The position numbers and the translations under genes were made by a program. The notes beneath the pieces were generated by a model, which was given only the letters and a program-made list of their open reading frames with translations, searched no databases and was not told where the DNA came from. DNA of 64,000 nucleotides from Paraburkholderia tropica (lineage in GTDB: Bacteria > Pseudomonadota > Gammaproteobacteria > Burkholderiales > Burkholderiaceae), in NCBI RefSeq assembly GCF_914484835.1, contig NZ_CAJZAR010000043.1, positions 124,001 through 188,000 of the forward strand, read 5' to 3'. Below are positions 17,801-26,800 of the stretch, piece by piece (position 1 is the first letter of the stretch; each line of letters starts with the position of its first letter).

Positions 17801-18205
17801 TTAACCGGGGCTGTCAGGACGGGAGCCATCTCCGGCGGGTAGCCCCATGGCCCGCAGCGCGAGGCGCGCGGCGGCATAGCCGGTCGACGGATGCCGCTCG
17901 AAGATCCGCTCGAATTCCGCGCCAAGGGCGGCGATTTCGGCCCTGGCTGCGACGTCCTCCATGAGTCCGAGCACGATCTGCGCGTAACGCACCGGTCCGA
18001 AATGAACGAGGTTGCGCAACACCTTCGTGTGCGTCGAGAAGAGTTCCGGGCCGTAGCGCCGCACGATCGACGCGACTATCGCACTGGCGGCCGGCGTGAG
18101 CGCGGGCATGTCGCGCACGAGGCGCAGATGCGGCGACGTGTCGTCATCCGTCCGATGAAGGAAAACTCGTTCCAGTCGACGCGCATCGATCAGCCCGCAC
18201 TCGCG
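17801..18205 (-). pseudogene. 5'-truncated unknown gene, paralogue of the gene at 49022-49489
   Basis: An in-frame GTG gives 105 aa, but coding-like sequence runs on upstream in frame to about 18205 (ERVFLHRTDDDTSPHLRLVR). The reading aligns with the intact 155-aa protein at 49 kb: IVASIVRRYGPELF against IVRAVIRVYGERLF, and ERIFERHPSTGYAAARLALR against DRVFQHYPNAGFTCARKALE. About the first 45 residues are missing. The break lies at the edge of the Tn7-like module, which suggests that insertion of the module cut the gene. The family is not recognised. Confidence 0.55.
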
Positions 18206-18620
18206 GTTTCAACTTCCCGCCAGAACAAGAATCGCTTCAGCGGCGCCAGAAGTGAATATTTGAAACCTCGGTTGAGAGAAGTAAAAAACTGAATTCTTGA
18301 GGCATGGTTGGGCTGCAACGGGCGATTTCGTGAAACATCGACCAGACAAGAGAATATCCCTCCAAAGCCAGTACTGTCGGGGGATCTGGCGATTTTTAAG
18401 GGCGATGTTCCACGAAACCGCGCGTTTCCGCCCCGAAAATTCCGCCCTGAATGTGCGAGATGCTTCCTCGCGAGTCGGATAAGGCCTAAGGTGTATTGAT
18501 CGTTACGTGATCTGTAATTCGGTGGCGCAATAGTGGCCGACCGGCGGCCGGATCTTCTCAATCATTCACCTGGTGGGATTCGTGTACTACAACGTGAACA
18601 TCGTCCGCAGGAGTAATGCG
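18206..18620. promoter_or_regulatory. Probable transposon end: inverted TTTCGTGRAACATCG sites upstream of tnsA
   Basis: No gene is supported here. CGATTTCGTGAAACATCG at 18323-18340 faces CGATGTTCCACGAAACC at 18403-18419; read on the same strand, 15 of 17 bases match. Repeated transposase-binding sites beside tnsA are what the tnsA-proximal end of a Tn7-like element should have. An exact terminal TGT and a target-site duplication could not be fixed. An operator for the tns operon is the alternative. Confidence 0.45.
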
Positions 18621-19256
18621 ATGCGCACGGCACGTTTTCACAAGGCAGTGACCCCGTTGCGGCCGCATGGCTCGCACCGCTTCGACGTGTTCGGTCCAAA
18701 GATCGGACGGCGGCTGACGCTGTTCGGACGCGAGGCGTTGCAGCTATGGCTGCGTCTCGAGGCCGACCCACAAGTGCTCACCTATTGCGAACGACCGATA
18801 CCGGTCCCGGGGCGGAGCAGGCCTGCCGACTTCTGGGTCGAAACGAACGGTGGTGAGCACCTTTATCTCGTGGCCCGGTTGCCGTCGGGTCAATCGGCAG
18901 GGCAGGGTGCCGGCCCCTGCCCGGCGCTTGAGGCTTGGGGGAGAGCGCGCTCGATCGCGCTACGCATCATTTCGCCGGACGATCTCAACGACAGCGAGAT
19001 GCTTTGCCAGAACCGGCTGACGATGCTGCAGTACGTCGCAGCCCGCCCACTCGCCACAGTCGCCGAATTTCGGACCACCATCCTGAGCGCGTGCGAAAGC
19101 GGACTTTCGCTTGCCGTACTCGAGCAACAGTTCGACCAGATTGATCCGGCCGTTGTGCGAACGACGGCCTTCTCCCTCATCCTGCAGGACCGGCTCGCCT
19201 GTCCCACGATCGCATCGCAGCCGCTCGGGCCCAGCAGCCATCTGGTGGCGCGATGA
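18621..19256 (+). CDS. tnsA: TnsA-like endonuclease subunit of a Tn7-like transposase
   Basis: The protein is 211 aa from ATG 18621, with AGGAG eight bases upstream; GTG 18573 is less likely. It has the TnsA opening (FDVFGPKIGRRLTLFGREAL, WLRLEADPQVLTYCERPIPV), and RPADFWVETNGGEHLYLVAR carries the second acidic residue. In Tn7 TnsA the following strand carries an acidic-x-Lys motif; here it reads LVAR, so the catalytic Lys may be lost or replaced by Arg. TnsA cuts the 5' ends so that transposition is cut-and-paste. If it is inactive, the element would form cointegrates. The stop overlaps tnsB (ATGA). Confidence 0.72.
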   Translation: MRTARFHKAVTPLRPHGSHRFDVFGPKIGRRLTLFGREALQLWLRLEADPQVLTYCERPIPVPGRSRPADFWVETNGGEHLYLVARLPSGQSAGQGAGPCPALEAWGRARSIALRIISPDDLNDSEMLCQNRLTMLQYVAARPLATVAEFRTTILSACESGLSLAVLEQQFDQIDPAVVRTTAFSLILQDRLACPTIASQPLGPSSHLVAR

Positions 19257-21010
19257 AATCGATGACCTTCGGCTCGCTACGCTTTGACCGTCGCTCGATA
19301 CCGCCCGAGATCGCCGATATCAGCCAGTGGCCCGGCGCCGATGACAGTGCACTTGGCGAGCGGGCGCGCCCGCTTTTCTTGAGACGGGTTCGTGCGATGA
19401 CGCTGTTCCTCGACGCGGCTGTCCCCCTGCGGGAGATCGGCCGGGAGACCGGCGTGCGCATCAACGATCTCTACCGGCTGTTCGAACGGTGCATCGCCCC
19501 TCATGAGGACAGCCGGATTTATGGATGCCGTGCGCTTTTGCCCTGGCTGCATACGCGCCCCTATGAGCGTTGTGCCCGGGTAGCGGGGTCATCGAAGAGC
19601 GCCGCAAGCGGTGCGTTCGACCAGTTACTGCGCCGCTATCCAGAGATTGAACGCTGGATAGCGCGAAAGGTTGCGGCGCGCAGCCGAAAAATGACCAGGC
19701 TCGAGGAAGTCCCGCGGCAACTGTGGCGGCTGCACGCAGGCTTTCTGGAGCAGTGCCGGGAGAATGGCATCCAGCCGCATGAGTACCCCTTCAACCAGAA
19801 GCATCTCGGCGAACGCTCGCTGGCGACGCACGTGCGCAAGCTTGCGAACCGCGAGTTCGCCGCTGCGGCTCGCGCTGCCGGTGCCCGGCAGATCGGGCAC
19901 CAGTGGCAAGCGGATTCGGGCGATGTGCGAAAGGCCGCGACGTTTCCCTGGGATGTCGTGGAGTTCGATGGTCACAAACTCGATGTCCGGCTGACGCTGC
20001 GCATTGATGATCCGTTCGGTTTCGAAACGCTGCTGGTCCTGCACCGGATCTGGGTACTGGTGCTGCTTGATGTAGCAAGCCGCGCGGTGATCGGATACGC
20101 CATTTCACACGGGCGCGAATACAACAGTGACGACGTCGCGCAGGCACTGCAGGCCGCGCTGGTGCCGCATGTGCCTCGCGAACCGGCGATCGCCGCTCTG
20201 CGTGTTCGTTCAGGGGGCGGCTTCCCGTCGGCGGTGATTCCGCAGACCGCGTGGGCGTGCTGGCGCACGCTGCGCTTCGACGCGGCCAGGGCGCACCTGG
20301 CGAAGGCGACGCTCGAGCGTCTGACGGCGGTAGTCGGCTGCGCAACTGACAACGGGCCGCCCGGCGAAAAGAATGAGCGCGCATTTATCGAGCGATTCTT
20401 CGATCGACTCGCCTCGCATTTTGCTCACCGCCTGCCAGCCTCCACCGGACGTGACCCCCGATCGGTCGAGCGCGCACTCAGTGATATCGGGGGCGACACA
20501 TCATTGATGATGACACTGGACGAGCTTGAGGATGTGATCGACGTTGTGCTCGCCAATTACAACGGTGAGCCGCACGCAGGGCTCGGTGGCCGTACGCCGC
20601 TTGAGGCGATGCAGTTCCAGCTTGAACGAGGCGAAGGCATGTTGCGTACGCTGCCCGAAGCGCGGCGCAGCACGTTGTGCCTGCTGCAGGAGGCGCGCAT
20701 GGTCACTGTTCGTGGCAACGTCGCCCGCGGCGTGCGGCCCCACATCAACTTCGAATACGTGCGCTACGACAGCCGCCTTCTGTCGGGCATGACCGGGATG
20801 ATTGGCCAGCAGTTGCGCATCTACTTCAACGTGAAGGACATCCGGCACCTGCACGCTTTCTTCATGAACGGGGCGGAGCTGGGCGTGCTGACCGCGTCTC
20901 GCCCGTGGTGTTTCACACCGCATTCGCTTCGCGTCAGGCAGGAGATCTTTTCCCTGATGCGCCAGCGCAAGCTCGCCTGGCGTGAAGGTGACGATCCGGT
21001 TGGCGTGTAG
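19253..21010 (+). CDS. tnsB: TnsB-like DDE transposase with in-frame TAG before the natural C-terminus
   Basis: The protein is 585 aa to TAG 21008-21010. The N-terminal half holds HTH DNA-binding parts (AVPLREIGRETGVRINDLYR). The RNase-H fold catalytic core follows, with D239 (VVEFDGHKLD), D343 (RFDAARAHLA) and E380 (AFIERFFDRL), then a beta-barrel and PHINFEYVRYDSRLLSG. After the TAG the same frame stays coding-like for another 73 codons (WKRDQARRHTRDANDLARML to KIFTY) and stops at 21230-21232, four bases before tnsC. The full gene was therefore probably 19253-21232. In Tn7 the extreme TnsB C-terminus contacts TnsC, so the loss would matter. Either it is a pseudogene or the stop is read through. 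Confidence 0.85.
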   Translation: MKSMTFGSLRFDRRSIPPEIADISQWPGADDSALGERARPLFLRRVRAMTLFLDAAVPLREIGRETGVRINDLYRLFERCIAPHEDSRIYGCRALLPWLHTRPYERCARVAGSSKSAASGAFDQLLRRYPEIERWIARKVAARSRKMTRLEEVPRQLWRLHAGFLEQCRENGIQPHEYPFNQKHLGERSLATHVRKLANREFAAAARAAGARQIGHQWQADSGDVRKAATFPWDVVEFDGHKLDVRLTLRIDDPFGFETLLVLHRIWVLVLLDVASRAVIGYAISHGREYNSDDVAQALQAALVPHVPREPAIAALRVRSGGGFPSAVIPQTAWACWRTLRFDAARAHLAKATLERLTAVVGCATDNGPPGEKNERAFIERFFDRLASHFAHRLPASTGRDPRSVERALSDIGGDTSLMMTLDELEDVIDVVLANYNGEPHAGLGGRTPLEAMQFQLERGEGMLRTLPEARRSTLCLLQEARMVTVRGNVARGVRPHINFEYVRYDSRLLSGMTGMIGQQLRIYFNVKDIRHLHAFFMNGAELGVLTASRPWCFTPHSLRVRQEIFSLMRQRKLAWREGDDPVGV

Positions 21011-21236
21011 TTTGCGTGGAAGCGGGACCAGGCCCGGCGGCATACGCGCGACGCGAACGATCTCGCGCGGATGCTGGCCGACCGCGCGAAGGCCCACACC
21101 TTGCCAAAGGGCGTTCCTGTTGAGCCGGCAGTTGAACCGGGCGGCAGCCCAAACGTGGCCCTGCCGGGCAAGGCAATGCCCATGAGCGCGGCTCAGCCTG
21201 CGCCGTGGCTCACGAAAATCTTCACGTACTGAAGCG

Positions 21237-22229
21237 ATGCTCGACGCCCTGAAACGGCCTGTCGACGCTGCCGATCATCCGCTTTCGAGCCAGTCGTACA
21301 TCGTACCGACACCGGCGATCGCGGCGATGTATGCGCGCGTGCGGCACTGTCTGCGGCGCGGCGTGACGGGGGCATTGATCTACGGGCACACCCGCTGGGG
21401 CAAAACATACGCCGTCCGGTACTGTGTGCGTCTGCTGCGTCACGAACTGCCGCGCGTGGTCGTACTCACGTTTGGCATGCCGCAGAATCCGTCACACTCG
21501 GAAGCCCTGTTCTTCGGCATGCTGCTCGAGGCCGCCCGGCATGCCCGCCCGGACAGCGGCACCGCATTGCAGCGCCGCCTGCGGCTCTACCACAAGCTGG
21601 GCGAGCTCGTTACACGGGCATCGGGCAACACACTTGTCGTGTTCGTCGATGAAGCGCAGCGACTGGAACTGGAGCATTACGAATGGCTGCGCGATGTGCA
21701 GGACGAGCTCGGGCGTCGTGGCATCCGCATGTTCGTGTTTCTGGTGGGCCAGCCCGGACTTCTGAACCGCAGGAGCGCGTTCACGCAGAACGTCGATACC
21801 TCGCAGATCGTCTCGCGCTTCATGATTGAGGAGATGCGCTTTACCGGTCTGTGCGCGCCAGCCGACCTGAAGATGTCGCTCGCCGCCTACGACAGCTCGG
21901 TATTTCCCGAGGAAAGTGGCTGGACCTATACACGCTTTTTCCTGCAGCGGGCGTTCGATAACGGATTCCGGCTGGGCGCGCAGCAGCAGATCCTCTGGGA
22001 CTCCTTCGAAGCCGCGCACCGCCTTGCCAGATTTGATTTTGCGCTCGAGTTACCTATGGAATTTGTGGCGCGCTCGGTCGAGATCGCATTGACGGGCAAC
22101 ATGGAGCACGACGGCCCACGCTTCGAGCTGAGCCGCGCCTGCTGGGACGAGGCCGTTGGCGAGTCCAATTTCGTCGCCGCGCTCGAAGCGTTGCGGATCG
22201 TCTTCGTCGATGACGCAGGCCCGCAGTGA
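21237..22229 (+). CDS. tnsC: TnsC/TniB-like AAA+ ATPase
   Basis: The 330-aa protein has Walker A GHTRWGKT (50-57) and Walker B VVFVDEAQ (134-141), then RRGIRMFVFLVGQPGLL and the arginine-containing SRFMIEEMRF. This is the usual TniB/TnsC plan. It forms ATP-dependent filaments on target DNA that pass the signal from the TniQ selector to the transposase. The start ATG lies 4 bp after the restored end of tnsB, and the stop overlaps the GTG of tniQ. Confidence 0.88.
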   Translation: MLDALKRPVDAADHPLSSQSYIVPTPAIAAMYARVRHCLRRGVTGALIYGHTRWGKTYAVRYCVRLLRHELPRVVVLTFGMPQNPSHSEALFFGMLLEAARHARPDSGTALQRRLRLYHKLGELVTRASGNTLVVFVDEAQRLELEHYEWLRDVQDELGRRGIRMFVFLVGQPGLLNRRSAFTQNVDTSQIVSRFMIEEMRFTGLCAPADLKMSLAAYDSSVFPEESGWTYTRFFLQRAFDNGFRLGAQQQILWDSFEAAHRLARFDFALELPMEFVARSVEIALTGNMEHDGPRFELSRACWDEAVGESNFVAALEALRIVFVDDAGPQ

Positions 22230-23713
22230 CGCGACGCTTCGACATCCTGCTGCCGGACGACCATCCCTTGCAGCACGATCCGTGGTGCTGGCGTGACGAC
22301 TGGCATGTGCAGGGAGAGTCAGCCTTCGCGCTGCTTGCGAAGTTCCAGCGTCTGAACGCACTCTCCTGCAAGGCGCTCGCTGAGTCCTTTGCCTGGAGCC
22401 GTGGCGGCATGAAGGCGGTCCCACGGAAGATCGACCTGCGTGATGCGCGACGCTTCGACCTGCAGCGCATGATGGACCTGCTGCGCCTTCGCCTTGTCGA
22501 TGTCGCGGCCGCCTTCGTCATGCCCTCGGGGAAGGCGCACCTTGTTGCGTCTCCGAGCCTGCGCTGGTGTGCCAGATGCGCGCGGGACGGCGTGCATCTG
22601 ACTGCCTTCCAGTACTACAGGCTGGGGGAGTGCCCTTTTCACCACGTGCCGTTACGCGAGTACTGCGAGCAATGCGGCGCGGCGATTCCTTATTGTCTGC
22701 GTGCCGACCTCTTCAGGACGCCATTTAGCTGCCCGACCTGTTCGCATCCCTGGTGTGAGCCAGCCAGCGGCATCGATGACCTCCGCCTGCGTCGTCGCCA
22801 ACGGTGGCAGGCCGCGAGATGCGCGCCGCTTACGCTGCTGCCCACCCCTTCGTTCGTACTGCAAACGGATGTCGTGGTGGGCACGTTCGATCCGCTGGGC
22901 GGCCAGGTGGCGAGAGGCCGGGCGAATTCGCTCCACGCGGTGGCTGCGCCGTGGATCACCTTCGGTCTGACGTCGGCCATGACCCGGGCAGAATCCGCCG
23001 GGAACGTCTGGGCGGGGGTGAATGCGCCTGGCGATTTCCCCGACAGCACCAGTGGTCATCCTGACGACGCCCAGGCGCGTAGCTGCTACAAGGCCGTGCT
23101 GCGCCGTATCGCGAAGACAGTCGGGCGCGCCCATCGCAGGTGTGTGCGTCTGGCTGTGCAACAGATGTGCGTGCCCATGAGGGCATCCGCTGCGACGCCA
23201 TGGTGTCCTGTTGCGCACGCGATGCTGCGGTGGCGCTGCAAGTGGGAGGGAGTCGGTCAGCCAGGATCGCTGTTCCAGCAACCATTTCATGGGCCGTTGG
23301 GCCTGGCGATCTGGCTGTCTCTCGACGCGCCCATTGCGCCGGCTTCCTGGAGCCGTGAAGCCGGGCAGTGGCTGACGTTGCATGGCCTCACGACAGCGTG
23401 CCTGGACAGTTTCTACACCTACCTTGTGGAAGCACGATCGGCTGGGGCGAGCCAGCACATGCAATGGCTGCCGTTTCCCGTCAGGGACTTTTCATCGCGC
23501 GCGGTTGTTGTGCGCGATACCGGCACCGCTCCCGGGGCGGCGCAGCTCTGCGTCATTGCCCTGGATCCCTCGCATGTCGAACGACCTTTGATTAGCGAGC
23601 TGGGTTTACCGCTCACGAAGCTGCCGTCTTCGGGCATGCGTTGTGCATCTGTTGCGCAGATTCACGCCAATGAGCATCAACTGAAAAAAAGACGCTCACC
23701 TCATGCGCGATGA
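22226..23713 (+). CDS. tniQ: TniQ/TnsD-family target-site selector
   Basis: The 495-aa protein starts at GTG 22226 within the tnsC stop (GTGA overlap). The N-terminal half is TniQ-like, with paired zinc-binding Cys/His motifs: WCARCARDGVHLTAFQYYRL, ECPFHHVPLREYCEQCG and FSCPTCSHPWC. The C-terminal half (about residues 290-495) is not recognised and probably contains the site-specific DNA-binding part. TniQ proteins choose the target site and recruit TnsC. It is the last gene of the module. No transposon end is visible after it, so cargo may follow. Confidence 0.82.
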   Translation: MTRRFDILLPDDHPLQHDPWCWRDDWHVQGESAFALLAKFQRLNALSCKALAESFAWSRGGMKAVPRKIDLRDARRFDLQRMMDLLRLRLVDVAAAFVMPSGKAHLVASPSLRWCARCARDGVHLTAFQYYRLGECPFHHVPLREYCEQCGAAIPYCLRADLFRTPFSCPTCSHPWCEPASGIDDLRLRRRQRWQAARCAPLTLLPTPSFVLQTDVVVGTFDPLGGQVARGRANSLHAVAAPWITFGLTSAMTRAESAGNVWAGVNAPGDFPDSTSGHPDDAQARSCYKAVLRRIAKTVGRAHRRCVRLAVQQMCVPMRASAATPWCPVAHAMLRWRCKWEGVGQPGSLFQQPFHGPLGLAIWLSLDAPIAPASWSREAGQWLTLHGLTTACLDSFYTYLVEARSAGASQHMQWLPFPVRDFSSRAVVVRDTGTAPGAAQLCVIALDPSHVERPLISELGLPLTKLPSSGMRCASVAQIHANEHQLKKRRSPHAR

Positions 23714-23853
23714 ATAATCCAGAATAAAAATGTAACAAACGGTTACTTTTGAAGGTATTCAAATCATCGCGATGTACCGTCTCGCCCTGCAGTATTCGTA
23801 TACAGAAAAGCGGGATGTTCAACCGCTGACCAGACCAGAATAGAAAGACCATC

Positions 23854-26800
23854 ATGCGAAACGGGGAAGTGCTGCTTGCCGCACGCGCCATGCAGCGCGC
23901 GGTGGCAGCAGGCAGACTGCAGTTTGAAAACGCACGGCTTACGCCCGCGCGCCATGCACTGTGGCGGCGCGTGACGGCGGCAATCATGGCGGTTGTCATG
24001 TATCTTGCGCCGGCCGTGCTGCTCTGTGACGAAGTCGCCCGGGCGGCCCCCATCGTCGATCCTCGCGCACCGGTCCCGTTCCAGCCCACCATCACCCAGA
24101 GCAGCGGCGGCGCGGCAGTGATCAACATTCCCGCGCCGAATGCGAACGGCCTTTCTGTCTCGCAATTCCAGAGTTTCTCCGTCGGCGCGCAGGGCGTCAT
24201 TTTCAATAACAGCCTGGTATCGGGTACCTCGCTGAACGGCGGTCAGGTCAGTGCAAACCCGAATCTGGCAGGACGCACCGCCTCGACAATTCTGGCCCAG
24301 GTCACATCGACCGGCAGTCAATATGCGTCGGTGATTGCGGGACCGCTCGAGGTTTTCGGAAATTCTGCATCCCTGATCATTGCCAATCCCAACGGCATCT
24401 CGATTCCGGGCGGCACCGCCCTCACGAACATCTCGAACCTCACGTTCACGACCGGCGTGCCGCAGTTCATCACGACCGCAGGGGGCACGCCGACGACCTG
24501 GGACAACGCGGGGGCACTCGCCTGGAACGTGAACGGCGGCAACATCTCGATCAACGGGCCGCCCGGCAACGACGGCACCCCCGGTGCGGGCATTGCCGGG
24601 ACAGTTGGCAATATCGATCTGATCGGCCAGACCATTTCGCTCAACGCGCCCATCCAGGCCAATGACCGGGTGAACGTGATCGCGGGCAACCAGTTGGTCA
24701 CGCCCTCCGCTTCGGCCACCACCGGTAACACTTACACGACGGCTTCCAGCGGCAGCACGAATACTGCTGCGGCCATCGGCTCCCGCAGCGGCAACGGCAG
24801 CGTTGCGATCGACGCGAGCCAGTACGGATCGGTGACGAGCGGCACCATCTTCATCGTTTCCACCGCGGCCGGCATGGGTGTGAACATGCAGGGGCCGCTC
24901 GCTGCGACGGCAGGTAATGTCGTCGTCAACGCCAACGGCGACGTGACGGTTGCGCAGACGTTTGCCAGCCAGAACGTCACTCTCACGAGCGTGGGCGCGA
25001 CGAACATCACCGGTACTTCGCTGGCGAACCAGAACTATACGGTCAGCGCCAACGGCGACATCAATGCGACTGCACCGGTGTCTGCGGGCCAGAATGTTTC
25101 GCTTGCCGCAGGCGGCAATCTGAACGCGACGTCCGTCGCGGCCAATGGCAGCGCCACGCTCAATGCCGTCAACTCGATGACGGTGGGTTCGGTGTCGGGC
25201 GCGACGATCGCGCTGCAGGCCACGACTGGCGATCTCACGGTCAACTCAGCCCTGACGGCTCCAGGCACGATCTCGGCGAGCGCGGGCGCTGACCTCACCA
25301 TCAACGCACAGGTGCAGGGTGGCAGTACCGTGTCGCTTTCGGGCGGCAACGATGCGACGGTAAAGGGCGCCGTATCGTCGGTGGGGGCGGCAAGTCTCAC
25401 CGCGACGGACGGGACGGCAAGCGTGGCCGGTAACCTCCAGTCGAATGACGTCGCGAGCGTGAGCGCCGGACAGAACATCGTGCTGGGGGGCACCACGCAG
25501 GCGCAGGGGGCTGTGACGCTCAGCGCACAGTCGGGCTCGATCTCGGGCAGTGGCGATCTGGCCTCGGCGCAGGACGCCGTATCGCTCACCGCGGGCCAGG
25601 CCGTCGGGCTGACGGGCAATGTTCAGGCTGGAACGGACGTGACGGCGAGCGCTGGCACCACGCTGTCGATGAGCGGTGCCGTGACGGCGCCAGGCGCGGT
25701 CACGCTCACAGGCGGCGGGGACGCGACGCTCGGCGGCAACCTCGTAAGCGGCGCCGCCCTGTCGGTCAATGCCGGCGGCAATGTCACCCTGAACGGCGTG
25801 GTCGGGTCGGTTGGCAACATGGCGCTCACGGCCGGGGGCACGCTGACAACGGCCAGCCAGGTAACGTCGCTGGGCACGCTTGCGGCAAACGGCCAGCAGG
25901 GGGTGAGCCTGGGCGGCACGGTCTACAGCGGCGGTAACGCGCAGGTCGGCTCCAGCGCAGGCACGGTATCCATTGCGGGATCGTTGACGGGACCGGGTAC
26001 GATCGCGATCTCGGCCGGGCAGGACGCGACCGTCACAGGCAGCGTACACAGCGGTGACAGCGCAACCGTCACCGCCACACGCGATGCGAACCTGGACGGC
26101 GGTCTCGAAGTGGACGGCACGGGCAATGCCACCGTGACGGCCGGGCGCAACCTCAACGGCACGGGCAGTATCAGCGTTGCAAACAACACCACGCTTTCGG
26201 CAGGCAACAACCTGAGCGTCAGCGGTGCGATCGAGACGGGCAACAATCTTTCCGCCACGGCAGGCCAGAACCTGGCTGTAGGCGCGACGACGACGGTCGG
26301 CACGCAAACGCTGACGGCGACCAGTGGCAGCGCCACGCTCGGCAATGCGCTCTCGGGCGGCGCCATGAATGTGACCGCGGGCACCGACGTCAACGCGCAG
26401 GGCACGGTGCAGTCGCTTGGCAGCCTGGCGATCAGTGCCCGGGGTGGTAACTTCGCGGCAGCCGGCGCGGTATCGACAGCGGGCACCGCGACGCTCAGTG
26501 CAGGACAGAATCTGACGCTAGATGCCCAGACGACGGTCTCGCAGGATGCCACGCTGACGGGCACCAGCATCACGACGCAGGGTCTTGCGGTGGGCGGCAA
26601 TCTCACGGCGACTGCCACGAATCACGTCGATACGTCCGCCGGCCAGCTGAACGCCGCATACAGCACCAGCGCGCCTGCGCTGGAGGTGACCGGCAATGCC
26701 ACGCTTTCCGGGGCGAGCGTGACGACGGCCAACGCGGTGATCGGGGGCACGTACAGTGCAACGGGCACCACGAGCCTGACGACGGGTGGGACGGCCGCGT

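Noticed and set aside
23714..23853. Second end of the Tn7-like element right after tniQ
   Set aside because: No copy of the TTTCGTGRAACATCG site or terminal TGT pair was found in this 140-bp stretch.
25246..26307. 353-codon minus-strand frame
   Set aside because: It is a shadow of the repetitive exoprotein gene.
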